64,000 bases of DNA, taken from the NCBI RefSeq assembly GCF_951230165.1, contig NZ_CATNVB010000005.1, positions 23,672-87,671 of the forward strand. Reading direction: 5' to 3'. This stretch comes from Lentilactobacillus sp. Marseille-Q4993. Lineage in GTDB: Bacteria > Bacillota > Bacilli > Lactobacillales > Lactobacillaceae. The translations under genes were made by a program, and so were the position numbers. Below are positions 29,443-38,900 of the stretch, piece by piece. The first letter of the stretch is position 1. Every line of letters begins with the position of its first letter. Under the pieces are notes generated by a model. The model ran no database searches. It saw only the letters and a list, made by a program, of their open reading frames with translations, and was not told the DNA's origin.

Positions 29443-29554
29443 AATCTTCTACATACCAGACTTTACTGTCGGTATCGGAATTTCACCGATTCAACCGCCG
29501 AAACGGGTCGCGGACTATAACCGCCGGTCGGGAATCACACCCTGCCCTGAAGAT
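29443..29554 (-). ncRNA. FMN riboswitch (RFN element)
   Basis: The conserved RFN aptamer is plain on the minus strand: ATCTTCAGGGCAGGGTG at its 5' end, then CCCGACCGGCGGT, AGTCCGCGACCC, GGTTGAATCGGTG, CCGATACCGACAGTAAAGTC and the closing AGAAGAT. A promoter lies just upstream and a terminator just downstream. It controls ribU. Confidence 0.96.
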
Positions 29555-29579
29555 AACCAGTTATTTTATTTCGATATTA

Positions 29580-29608
29580 AATATATCAATCTACTTACTA
29601 AAAGTCAA
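29580..29608 (-). promoter_or_regulatory. Promoter of the FMN riboswitch-ribU unit
   Basis: Minus-strand TTGACT (29608-29603), 17-base spacer, TATATT (29585-29580). Placed 26 bases before the aptamer. Confidence 0.85.
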
Positions 29609-29624
29609 TAAAAAACATTTACAA

Positions 29625-30350
29625 TTAGTCTTTCACTGAATCGAGCAATCGCTGAACTTCATGAGGCTTTAATCTGCGGTAATCCCCTGCATTCATCCCA
29701 TCAAGGGTTAAAAAGCCATAGCTTTCACGACTCAACTTTTCGACCTTATGCCCCAATGCAGCAAACATTTTTTTCACTTGATGGTTCCGACCTTCGTGAA
29801 TCGTTAATGACACAATTGATGTTTTTGAGCCATCGTTATAACGAATCAATTCAGCTTTGGCTTTAGAACTCTTTTTACCGTCAAAGACAACTCCCTTTCG
29901 AAGTTGAGCAAGTTCGTTTCCCTGAACCTTGCCGGTAACTTTGGCTACGTATGTTTTATTAACCTCATATTTTGGATGAGTTAATTTATTATCTAAATCC
30001 CCATCGTTAGTTAATAGTAGTGCGCCCGAAGTGTCGTAGTCTAAACGACCGACTGGGTAAATTCTTTGATCAATATCCTTGAAGTAATCAAGTACTGTTT
30101 TGCGTTTTTTATCATCAGAAACTGATGTAATAACCCCACGAGGTTTATAGAGTAAATAGTAGACCAATTCTTCTTTTTGTAATTGAACTCCATCGACCTC
30201 GATTGTGTCCTTAGGAGTTACCTTGGTTCCAAGTTCCTTAACAACCTCATCATTAACGCGTACTCGGCCATCAGTTATCAGCTTTTCAGCTTTTCTTCTT
30301 GAAGCAACTCCTGCTTGAGCAATTGCTTTTTGTAGTCTCATTTCAGCCAA
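29625..30350 (-). CDS. rluB: 23S rRNA pseudouridine synthase (RluB type)
   Basis: Pseudouridine synthase of the RsuA/RluB family, probably modifying U2605 of 23S rRNA. An N-terminal S4 domain (about 4-60, MRLQKAIAQAGVASRRKAE) is followed by the catalytic domain with the GRLDYDTSGALLLTNDGDL motif that holds the catalytic aspartate. About 241 residues. Start TTG 30350 directly abuts the scpB stop and has AAGGAG nine bases upstream; the ATG at 30341 is 18 bases from it, so TTG is favoured. Follows scpA-scpB, as in many Firmicutes. Confidence 0.93.
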   Translation of the reverse strand: MAEMRLQKAIAQAGVASRRKAEKLITDGRVRVNDEVVKELGTKVTPKDTIEVDGVQLQKEELVYYLLYKPRGVITSVSDDKKRKTVLDYFKDIDQRIYPVGRLDYDTSGALLLTNDGDLDNKLTHPKYEVNKTYVAKVTGKVQGNELAQLRKGVVFDGKKSSKAKAELIRYNDGSKTSIVSLTIHEGRNHQVKKMFAALGHKVEKLSRESYGFLTLDGMNAGDYRRLKPHEVQRLLDSVKD

Positions 30351-30941
30351 TTATGATTTCTCCTTCTCAGTATCAATTTCTCGGTTAAACCTAGTCATTA
30401 GGGAATCACTGGTATTTTCGTTTAAAACCTCATCTTTTGGTAATTCAGGCAAGTCATCCTTTGACTTTAAGCCAAAATAGTCTAAGCAATAATTAGTGAT
30501 GCCATAGGTCTTTGGATTTCCGACCTCCTGCTTCACTCCAGTAACTTTTAACAAACCTTGATTCAACAATCTATGAATTATTGCGGAACTATTGACCCCA
30601 CGAATCTCATCAACTTCAATCCGAGTGATTGGCTCGTTATACATTACAATCGCAATTGTCTCCAATGAAGCTTGCGAAAGTGACCGGGGCTTTTGGTTAG
30701 TAATAAAATCAGCAACAACATCCTCATACTCAGACTTAGTCTTTATTCGGTATACCTCATCACTGCTAACGATTTCAGTTCCAAGATCTTTATCCGCTGA
30801 TAACTTTGCTGTTAACTCATCAATGATTTGCCTACAACCAGGTTTAGTCAGTCCAGTTCTGGTTGCAATTTGAGTTAGGGAGATTCCCTCATCACCAGCT
30901 GCATATATTAATGCATGCATTCTTGCTTTATTATTTACCAC
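30351..30941 (-). CDS. scpB: Segregation and condensation protein B
   Basis: Winged-helix (kite) subunit of the SMC-ScpA-ScpB condensin that organises and segregates chromosomes. It has 196 residues with two winged-helix domains; the hallmark NEPITRIEVDEIRGVNSSAI and the KTYGIT segment are present. It starts with GTG 30941, overlapping the end of scpA by 11 bases, with GGGGGA as the ribosome site, so translation of the two is coupled. Confidence 0.95.
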   Translation of the reverse strand: MVNNKARMHALIYAAGDEGISLTQIATRTGLTKPGCRQIIDELTAKLSADKDLGTEIVSSDEVYRIKTKSEYEDVVADFITNQKPRSLSQASLETIAIVMYNEPITRIEVDEIRGVNSSAIIHRLLNQGLLKVTGVKQEVGNPKTYGITNYCLDYFGLKSKDDLPELPKDEVLNENTSDSLMTRFNREIDTEKEKS

Positions 30942-31674
30942 TAGCGATATCCCCCTTCATAATTTCAATCGTTGAATTCATGTCCTTCTGGACTAATTTA
31001 ACTTCCTGGTACTTTGCCATTTCTAGCAACGCCAAGAAATCGGTCACAACTTCCTCGGTTGCATGAGCTCTCTCAGCCAATTGCTTAAATGTGAATGAAC
31101 TACTCTTTTTACCAAGCAATTTACGAATCAACTCTGTTTGACCCTCAATCGTGTATTCCCACTCATGGACAACCGTTTCCATCGGCTGATTATACCTAAA
31201 CCGTTTCAACGCATCAACGTAAGCTGCCATTAAATCAAGAGAGTTAAACAATGAGGGAGCTTCAAGAATCTCTGGTGTTGCTTCAACCTCAACTGGTGGT
31301 CTCGTATAACTCTGACGTCTTTTTTCTTCAGCTGTTTTTAGAAACGGGGTAATCTGCTTATATTTTTGATATGTAATCAGTTGTTCAACTAATTCTTCCC
31401 TTGGGTCCTCAGGCTCCTCTTCAACATCTTCAGTTACCTGTGGAAGTAGCATTTTGGACTTAATAAGCATTAATTTGGCTGCCATGACGAAGTACTCACC
31501 AATAATATCCAAATTAAGCTCCTCAGCATCATAAATATATCGCATATATTGGTCGGTAATTTCAGCAATCTTAATGTCATAGATATCCATTTTAGATTGT
31601 TGAATCAAGTGTAAAAGGACTTCTAACGGCCCCTCAAAATCATTAAGGTGCAATTCTGGTTGCTTGTCACTCAT
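30931..31674 (-). CDS. scpA: Segregation and condensation protein A
   Basis: Kleisin subunit that bridges the SMC heads and binds ScpB. The N-terminal motif LNDFEGPLEVLLHLIQQSKM and the YFVMAAKLMLIKSKMLLPQ helix are family hallmarks; a C-terminal winged helix binds the SMC head. About 247 residues. Start 31674 has AAGGGG upstream and overlaps the ribT stop codon by four bases (ATGA). Confidence 0.95.
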   Translation of the reverse strand: MSDKQPELHLNDFEGPLEVLLHLIQQSKMDIYDIKIAEITDQYMRYIYDAEELNLDIIGEYFVMAAKLMLIKSKMLLPQVTEDVEEEPEDPREELVEQLITYQKYKQITPFLKTAEEKRRQSYTRPPVEVEATPEILEAPSLFNSLDLMAAYVDALKRFRYNQPMETVVHEWEYTIEGQTELIRKLLGKKSSSFTFKQLAERAHATEEVVTDFLALLEMAKYQEVKLVQKDMNSTIEIMKGDIASGK

Positions 31675-32030
31675 TGGTTCAGCCCCTTCCAATGGTTAAA
31701 TACGTTCTTCAATGAAAAGCTCGGAACAAGGGTGTGCTTTGGAAACAACTCCTGTAACTCACTAAATATCGCATCACTATTGGATAAGCTCATTGCTTGG
31801 GGAGCCAAAATAAGTTGGTGAATCGTGACCTGTTTTCCATTCAACTCAACTCCCAACACAGCCGACCAATTATTTGATTTATCCTTCCACAAATAGAGAA
31901 GACGGTTATCATCACTGCCATACCAGTTCATCTCTTGAGTGACTAAATCCATGTTGGAAAAATCAGTAATCAACGACATTAGTCCCATCGTAATTTTTTC
32001 ATAATCTTTTCGGTATTGAAAAAGCGTAAT
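31671..32030 (-). CDS. ribT: RibT-like GNAT-fold protein with a non-AUG start
   Basis: Small protein resembling Bacillus RibT, a GNAT-fold protein linked to flavin genes and adjacent to scpA there too. The shared N-terminal pattern is (L)xxYRKDYEKITMGLMSL. An ATG at 31988 exists but would cut off the first strand and has no ribosome site. A strong site GGGAGG (32041-32036) lies further up; the codons after it in frame are ATT 32030 (five bases) and ACG 32027 (eight bases). As I recall the Bacillus N-terminus, its first Met would align with ACG 32027. No ATG, GTG or TTG is available in that interval. The gene sits between xerD and scpA with 13- and 4-base junctions. Confidence 0.75.
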   Translation of the reverse strand: MTLFQYRKDYEKITMGLMSLITDFSNMDLVTQEMNWYGSDDNRLLYLWKDKSNNWSAVLGVELNGKQVTIHQLILAPQAMSLSNSDAIFSELQELFPKHTLVPSFSLKNVFNHWKGLNQ

Positions 32031-32043
32031 AACCGCCTCCCTT

Positions 32044-32931
32044 CTATGCTCGTGGATGAAATTTATTATATACCTCTGTTAAATGTTTGTGGGATACATG
32101 GGTGTATATCTGGGTCGTAGAAATATCAGAGTGACCAAGCAACTCTTGAACAATCCGTAAGTCGGCTCCGTTTTCTAGCAAGTGTGTAGCAAACGAGTGG
32201 CGGAGAGTATGAACAGTAACGTGATGTTTAATTCCCGCGATTCCAGCGTCTCGCTTGATCATTTGCCAGATACTTTGACGAGTAAGATGACGCCCCCTAG
32301 AATTAAGAAAAACATAATCATTGTTAGGTTTATTAGCAATTAGCCCCGGTCTAACTTCATCCAAATATCGATTTACCCAGTCGATTGCAATATCTGAAAT
32401 AGGAATTATTCGTTCCTTATCTCCCTTTCCAATCGTCTGAATCAAATGCATTGAAAGGTGAAGATCACCAATCTTCAAATTTACCAGCTCGGATACACGT
32501 AGCCCAGTTGCGTACAGCGTTTCTAAAATAGCTCGGTCACGAAGCCCAAGTGGCTTGGAAATCTCCGGCACATCAATCAACGAATTGACTTCATCGGGAG
32601 TTAAAACATCTGGTAACACCATTGCCTTTTTAGGAGTATCTATTTTTAGCATCGGATCAATTGAAATTCGATTTGTTTGAACTAAGAATGCAAAAAACTT
32701 TCGTAAACTGGAAACCATATGAATAATTGTATTGCGGGATTTTCCCTCAGATTCCATTTGTTCAAGTAAAATAAGAATATCGTACTGATCAACCTTAGTT
32801 AATTCCTTTTCCTTTGAGCCAAAAAACGTCAACGCTTCGTTGACGTCCTGCCTGTAACTTGCAATGGTATTTGCCGATAATCCACGTTCCACTCTCAAAA
32901 AATGAAGATAGTCACCTAACTCATCTTTCAT
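32044..32931 (-). CDS. xerD: Tyrosine recombinase XerD
   Basis: Site-specific recombinase that, with its partner XerC, resolves chromosome dimers at dif. An N-terminal SAM-like core-binding domain (about 1-85) is followed by the catalytic domain. Catalytic residues are visible in ATGLRVSELVNL (Arg), IGKGDKERIIP (Lys), HTLRHSFATHLL (His and Arg), ELLGHSDISTTQIYTHVS (His and nucleophile Tyr). It has 295 residues. The neighbourhood xerD-ribT-scpA is typical of Firmicute XerD, not of phage integrases. Confidence 0.94.
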   Translation of the reverse strand: MKDELGDYLHFLRVERGLSANTIASYRQDVNEALTFFGSKEKELTKVDQYDILILLEQMESEGKSRNTIIHMVSSLRKFFAFLVQTNRISIDPMLKIDTPKKAMVLPDVLTPDEVNSLIDVPEISKPLGLRDRAILETLYATGLRVSELVNLKIGDLHLSMHLIQTIGKGDKERIIPISDIAIDWVNRYLDEVRPGLIANKPNNDYVFLNSRGRHLTRQSIWQMIKRDAGIAGIKHHVTVHTLRHSFATHLLENGADLRIVQELLGHSDISTTQIYTHVSHKHLTEVYNKFHPRA

Positions 32932-32937
32932 ATTCCA

Positions 32938-33801
32938 TTACTCTTTCTTTAAATAAATTGCCCCATCTTTTTGGATAATCTTGTCTGCCTTTAATAAGTG
33001 ACCAATTGCTCGCTTAAATGAAGCCTTACTTATACCGAAGTACTTTTTGATATCATCTGGACTACTCTTATCAGAAAAGTTTAGCATGCCATCCTGGCTG
33101 TGTTCCAAAGTTGCCAAAATCATTTCCGCGTCATCGCCAATTGCTTTAAACGCCAGTGGCTTAGTCGAAATATTAACTGTGCCGTCTCGCAATTCGCCAA
33201 TGATTCTTCCTTCAATTACTTGACCAAGCCGTGGTTCAACTTGCCGTTCGTCTGGATGGAGAAATGCTAAATGAAAATCATCAGTCAGCAATCTAGTGCC
33301 AGCCATCTTCAATCTGTAGGCAGTGGCGGTTACTTTTTTGTTCCGAACAACTTTGGTTACTGGTCTAGAAATTGCCTGGAAGATCTCTTCATCCGCTAAG
33401 TGACCCCAAATTCTATCTTTATTATCAACCGTTAAGGTAATCATCAACTTATCACCCTCTTGTGGCCATAACTGGGCTACGGTTGGTAATTCATCTAATG
33501 AAACCACAACATCCTTATTAGGGAGGCCAATATTAACAAAGACTCCTAGACCCCGTTTTTGTTTGACAACAGTTGCGAACCCGTAGTGATCTTTTCTAAT
33601 TGTTGGTACATCTCTGGTAATCTGCAACTTATGAGCTTCATTTTCATATGTGAACCCGGTAAACATTGATCCTAACTTAAGTGGTTTTTGAATTTCTTGC
33701 TTATCAAGAAGAAATGTAATTCCTTCAATCTGGACAAAATAATCTTCATCATTCTCATCAGTTACTTTACCTGTATAGACATCTGCAAGGTAGTTATTCA
33801 T
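32938..33801 (-). CDS. cvfB: CvfB-type S1-domain RNA-binding protein
   Basis: Cytoplasmic RNA-binding protein with consecutive S1-like domains and a C-terminal winged helix, about 287 residues. The GFATVVKQKRGLGVFVNIGL segment (about 75-100) is an S1 motif; the last 60 residues (SPDDIKKYFGISKASFKRA) fit the winged helix. Staphylococcal CvfB controls virulence and RNA levels; here it is probably a general RNA-binding factor. Start 33801 is chosen because ATGGAG lies at normal distance upstream. Confidence 0.88.
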   Translation of the reverse strand: MNNYLADVYTGKVTDENDEDYFVQIEGITFLLDKQEIQKPLKLGSMFTGFTYENEAHKLQITRDVPTIRKDHYGFATVVKQKRGLGVFVNIGLPNKDVVVSLDELPTVAQLWPQEGDKLMITLTVDNKDRIWGHLADEEIFQAISRPVTKVVRNKKVTATAYRLKMAGTRLLTDDFHLAFLHPDERQVEPRLGQVIEGRIIGELRDGTVNISTKPLAFKAIGDDAEMILATLEHSQDGMLNFSDKSSPDDIKKYFGISKASFKRAIGHLLKADKIIQKDGAIYLKKE

Positions 33802-33830
33802 ATTAATCTCCATTCGTTTTCTCTGAAGTA

Positions 33831-33836
33831 ATTGTA
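33831..33836 (-). promoter_or_regulatory. Possible -10 box of cvfB-xerD operon
   Basis: Minus-strand TACAAT 30 bases upstream of cvfB. There is no good -35 box, so the call is weak. The rest of the 200-base gap holds the pyk terminator. Confidence 0.35.
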
Positions 33837-33924
33837 CATGTTTTTTAGCTAAAGTGCTAATCAGACTGAATTAAAACCACGGTTAATCATGTGAGTATCG
33901 GTCAAATGCTAACTATGTAAAAGC

Positions 33925-33967
33925 AAAAAGGATATAACCACCGATATTATCGGTACCATATCCTCTT
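33925..33967 (-). terminator. Terminator of pyk
   Basis: Long minus-strand hairpin with AAGAGGATATGGTACCGAT pairing with ATCGGT...TATATCCTTTTT (few mismatches) around a 3-base loop, running into Ts. It lies 40 bases past the pyk stop. Confidence 0.85.
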
Positions 33968-34007
33968 TGCGACGGAAACCCGCCAGTGTATTAATTTAAT
34001 AATCTAA

Positions 34008-35765
34008 TTAAATTGAGCTTGAAGCACCGTGGTAGATTACTCCCCGATGTGAATCAACTGTAATTAATTCACCATCAGAAATCTTTGAAGTAGCTCCTTG
34101 GGCACCAACGATAACTGGAATACCCATTGAGATACCAACTACGGCTGCGTGTGAAGTTAAACCACCGTTTTCAACAACAACAGCAGAAGCCTTTTCAATA
34201 GCTGGCAAGTAATCCTTGTCAGTTGACTTAGTAACTAAGATACTACCTTCAGTTACTTTGCTGTTTGCATCAGCGGCGCTTTTTGCTAAAACCGCCTTAC
34301 CGATAACGGTCTTGTCACCAACACCTTGGCCTTGAACTAACTTTGAGCCAATCAATTGAACTCTCATCAAGTTAGTAGTTCCACTTTCACCAACTGGAAC
34401 ACCAGCAGTAACGATGATCAAGTCGCCTTCCTTAGCTAAGCCAGTTTCAACTGCCTTCTTTGAAGCAAGTTCAAAGATTTCGTCAGTGCTCTTAACTTCG
34501 TCAACGAGAACTGGATGAACACCCCAGTTAACCATCAAACCACGACGAGTTCTTTCGTCGAATGTGATAGCAAGGATATCTGCATCTGGATGATACTTAG
34601 AGATCATTCTTGCAGTGTAACCTGAACGAGTTGCGGCAACGATTGTGTGAATACCAAGTTCCTTGGCAACACGAGCAACTGAGTCACCGATTGATTCAGT
34701 AACATCACTTGCATCGAACTTAGGACGTGGAGTACCAAATTCTGCAAATGCGTTTTCAGCCTTAACGTCAATTCTTGCCATAGTTGCAACTGATTCAACA
34801 GGGTAGTCACCATTAGCACTTTCACCAGAAAGCATAGTAGCATCAGTACCATCAAATACAGCGTTAGCAACGTCAGATGCTTCGGCACGCGTAGGACGTG
34901 GGTTTTCTTGCATTGAGTCAAGCATTTGAGTAGCAGTAATTACTGGCTTACCAAGTGCGTTACATTTCTTGATCAAAGATTTTTGAACCAAAGGAACGTT
35001 TTCTGCAGGAATTTCAACACCCATGTCTCCACGAGCAACCATCAAACCATCGGCAACCTTAATGATTTCGTCGAAGTTGTTGATACCTTCTTGTGATTCG
35101 ATCTTAGGGAAGATTTGAACATGTTCCATGTGCTTTTCTTCCAATAATTCACGAATATCCATGATATCTTGTGGTTTACGAACAAATGATGCGGCAATGA
35201 AGTCGATATCGTGATCCAAACCAAAACGAATATCGCTTGAGTCCTTTTCAGTGATACCAGGCAAGTTGATTGAAACACCAGGGGCGTTAACACCCTTACG
35301 TGAACCAAGCAAACCGTCGTTTTGAGCGGTAACAACTAATTCCTTAGTTGCATCGTCTTTCTTTTCAATCAATGTGTCCAACAAACCATCATCGAAAAGT
35401 ACGTGACCACCCTCATGAACATCATCGTAAAGTCCTGGGTAAGTAACCGCAATCTTTTCCTTAGTACCTTCAAGACTGTCGTCCATAGAAATCCGGAAAG
35501 TGTCACCGGTATGGAACTCTAACTTACCGCCTTGTTGTACAGTAGTTCTAATTTCAGCACCCTTAGTATCAAGCATGAATCCAACTGACTTACCAGTTTT
35601 CTTTTCTGCTTCGTGAACTTTGTTCATGCGGTCTTCATGTTCTGGATGATCGCCGTGTGAAAAGTTAAATCGGAAAACGTTAGCTCCTGATTCGATAAGT
35701 TGAGCAATGATGTCAACATCGGTACTGGCAGGGCCAAGCGTACTTACGATCTTAGTTTTCTTCAT
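34008..35765 (-). CDS. pyk: Pyruvate kinase
   Basis: Last step of glycolysis: phosphoenolpyruvate plus ADP to pyruvate and ATP. It has 585 residues because it carries the extra C-terminal domain of Bacillus-type enzymes, with ENGGLTSHAAVVGISMGIP, related to the phosphohistidine domain of PEP-utilising enzymes. The core has TLGPAS, FNFSHGDH, the active-site motif DGLMVARGDMGVEIP and ATQMLDSM. Start 35765 has AAGGAGAG upstream. It has its own promoter with a cre-like palindrome upstream. No phosphofructokinase gene precedes it; dnaE does. Confidence 0.97.
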   Translation of the reverse strand: MKKTKIVSTLGPASTDVDIIAQLIESGANVFRFNFSHGDHPEHEDRMNKVHEAEKKTGKSVGFMLDTKGAEIRTTVQQGGKLEFHTGDTFRISMDDSLEGTKEKIAVTYPGLYDDVHEGGHVLFDDGLLDTLIEKKDDATKELVVTAQNDGLLGSRKGVNAPGVSINLPGITEKDSSDIRFGLDHDIDFIAASFVRKPQDIMDIRELLEEKHMEHVQIFPKIESQEGINNFDEIIKVADGLMVARGDMGVEIPAENVPLVQKSLIKKCNALGKPVITATQMLDSMQENPRPTRAEASDVANAVFDGTDATMLSGESANGDYPVESVATMARIDVKAENAFAEFGTPRPKFDASDVTESIGDSVARVAKELGIHTIVAATRSGYTARMISKYHPDADILAITFDERTRRGLMVNWGVHPVLVDEVKSTDEIFELASKKAVETGLAKEGDLIIVTAGVPVGESGTTNLMRVQLIGSKLVQGQGVGDKTVIGKAVLAKSAADANSKVTEGSILVTKSTDKDYLPAIEKASAVVVENGGLTSHAAVVGISMGIPVIVGAQGATSKISDGELITVDSHRGVIYHGASSSI

Positions 35766-35840
35766 AAGAAATATCTCTCCTTGTTTTGTTGGACACACCA
35801 ATTAATAATTAATTAACTGTCCAAATTGATTTCAATCTGT

Positions 35841-35869
35841 ATTCTATCACTTTTAAAACCGTCTGTCTG
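35841..35869 (-). promoter_or_regulatory. pyk promoter
   Basis: Minus-strand CAGACA (35869-35864), 17-base spacer, TAGAAT (35846-35841), 75 bases before pyk. Shows that pyk is transcribed separately from dnaE. Confidence 0.7.
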
Positions 35870-35894
35870 CTACCTTTTAAGATGCTTTTTCACG

Positions 35895-35909
35895 TGTAAA
35901 TTGCTTACA
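35895..35909. promoter_or_regulatory. cre-like palindrome upstream of the pyk promoter
   Basis: TGTAAATTGCTTACA is a palindrome (TGTAA-N5-TTACA) close to, but one base longer than, the CcpA site TGTAANCGNTNACA. It lies about 30 bases above the -35 box, the position from which CcpA activates glycolytic promoters. A match to consensus is only partial. Confidence 0.4.
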
Positions 35910-35965
35910 AACGCTATTTTGACGCACAAGAAAGCCCTTACTTGAGAAAAACTTCACAGAAAATT

Positions 35966-38900
35966 TTACTTATAAATCACATTATTTGCTCCTAAAATTG
36001 TGATTAATTGATCATTCAGCTCCTTGCTGGCAGCCAACCATAGCTTATTTCCCAACTCGATCGTTCGTTTACTATCAACTTCATGAACAACAACCGGATG
36101 ATTCCCAGAATACTTATTAGCTAAACTAGTCAACTGTTCAAACACCTTCGTGGTATCCACACCAGCCTCAATTCTTAGGTACCACTTATGAGTGGATTTT
36201 TGCCGATATTTACCAGCAATGTTAGCTGCAGGAGCCATCTTATTTGCAATTATCTCTAATTGATCCCGTTTTTCAGCATTCCCATTGATTAAGACCACCA
36301 TATCCTTATGAAGCCATGACTGAATATTACTAAACAGATTTGGAAAAATCGTCACCGATACCTCACCGACTTGGTCGCTCCCAGTAAGAAAAGCCATTTG
36401 CTTCCCAGTTTTAGTCCTTATTACTTTGACCTTACTAAGATAAAGAATTAAGTTGATATTCTTTTGACCATTAGTTATTACATCCGTAGTAACTGCATGA
36501 AGCTGCTGAGATAGGTCACTATATCTTTCTGTTGGATGGCCAGATAGGTAAACCCCAAGATATTCATCTTCCAAACTTAGCCGCTCAAATAAAGGCATCT
36601 CGTCCAATTTAGGAATCTTCGGCTCTAAAGCTTTAAATAGGCTCATCGAATTACCACTCAAATTGATTGAATTTATAAATTCAGGGCTAGCCTCTAACAA
36701 TTCAGCTCGATTATTACTAAAACCATCAAAAGCACCAACCGCTACTAATGCTTTGATCAGATCCTCTTTTCGAAATTTTTCATCAATTCTGGCCAAAAAA
36801 TTCTGAAATGATTTAAAATTACCATTTGACTGCCGTTCACTAATGATCGCCTTAACAAAGTCAGACCGAAGCCCCTTTATACTGCCAAGACCAAAGCGAA
36901 TTTGGTTTTCATTGTAGCTAACCTCATAATCACTTAAATTGATATCCGGTGAAACGACTTTAACACCAACTTTCCTGGCATCCGTAACATACTGTTTGAT
37001 CTTAACCGCATTGCCTCTTACGGATTTCAAAAGGGCAACGTGAAATTGACCAGGATAATGAACCTTTAAAAAAGCCAGCTCGTAGGCCATCTTACTATAC
37101 GCATAAGCATGTGATTTATTGAATCCATAATTAGCAAACTTTTCAATATAGTTAAAAATATCAGCAGCCTTTGGTTCACTAATTCCATTATGCCTTGCCC
37201 CATTAATAAACTGGGCTTTCATTTTTTCCATAACGGTCAACTTTTTCTTGCTCATCGCTCGCCGTAAAATATCAGCTTCACCAAGCGTAAATCCAGCTAA
37301 CTTTGAAGCCACTAACATAACTTGCTCTTGGTACACAATAACCCCATACGTTGAACTTAAAATCGGTTTTAATGAATCATCGGGGTACGTTATTTGTTGT
37401 TGGCCGTGTTTTCTAGCAATGACATCATCAATATTTTCCATTGGCCCAGGTCGGTACAAGGCATTAACTAAAGCAATATCTTCAAAACTGTCCGGCCGGA
37501 GTCGTTTCAAGACATTCCGAATACCACTTGATTCAAATTGAAAGATTCCAGCAGTATCAGCACTATCAAAAACCTGAATTACTTTTGGATCATCCAACGG
37601 AACCCTTGAGATATCTAAGTCAGACTTACCAGAACGGTTTACCTCTTTGAGGGCATCGTCAAGAATCGATAGGTTTCGTAACCCAAGAAAATCCATTTTC
37701 AGCAAACCAACCGACTCAACATAATCCTTTGAATATTGAGTCATCAACAGGCCTTCATTACCTGGTTGAACCGGAACAAGTTCAACTAAGTCGTTATCAC
37801 TCAAGACGACACCAGCTGCATGGGTCGAATAGTGCCTAGGTAACCCTTCAAGTTGGGTTGCCACTTTAAACAGTTGTTCGTTTAACGATGATGATTTGAC
37901 AATGGTTTGTAATTGCATTGAATTTGAATATGCATCCCTCAACGTAACGTGAATCGCGTTTGGAATCGCCTTACTCCACTTGTCTTGTTGACTGACATTG
38001 AGGCCGAATGTCCGGGCAACATCCCTAATCGCCTGCTTTGCCCCTAAAGTTCCAAACGTAATAATTTGGGCGACTCGGTCGTTACCATAAGCATGTTGAA
38101 CATACTTTATTATTTCATCTCGCCTGGTATCTGGAATATCTAAATCAATATCTGGCATTTGCACCCGCTCTGGATTTAGGAATCGCTCAAACAGCAAGTC
38201 ATATTTAATAGGGTCGACATCAGTAATTTGTAAAACATAGGCCACCAGTGATCCAGCCGCGGAACCCCGACCCGGACCAGTAATAATATCATGCTCATGA
38301 GCCCAAGCAATGACATCACGGACGATTAGGAAATAATCATCAAACCCCATTGAGTGAATAGTTGCTAGTTCATGGTTTAAACGGTCTTCATATGGTTGCT
38401 TATTTTGAACGTCATCAGTAGCCAACCTAGCCCCTAACCCTTTTCGACACAATGATGCCAGATATTCAGTCGCAGTTTCACCGTTGGGGGTCTTGAATCG
38501 GGGAAGATCAGGTTGCTGCTTTTTTATCTCAACGTTACAGTCAGATGCAATTGATTCGGTTTCTTTGATAGCTGCTAAAAAATGGCGCTCACGATATAAA
38601 CCAGTAATTTCAACCTCTGGCCGTAAGTATGACTCACCAGCTTGCTTTGCCTTGGTTGCAGGGTCACTAATCTGTTCTCCTTGGCCGATTGCGTTCAAAA
38701 CCTGTTTTAAAAAGAAATCCTGACTTCGTAGGTATAACACTGGGCTTTCAGCTACTACTTTGATTGAACAACTAGCAGCCGTTTTTTGAACAACGTCAGC
38801 CACAGAATCTGAAACGTGAAAATCTAACCCAATTCGAATTAAACTTTGATCAACCCCATTATTTACTAATGAATCAACAATAGTTGAAATTTCCCTACTT

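Noticed and set aside
29080..29611. Plus-strand open frames over the ribU leader
   Set aside because: They lie over the FMN riboswitch and the ribU N-terminus on the opposite strand, without ribosome sites.
32044..32931. Tyrosine recombinase as a phage or island integrase
   Set aside because: The neighbours (ribT, scpA, cvfB) and the sequence are those of chromosomal XerD; there is no att repeat or cargo.
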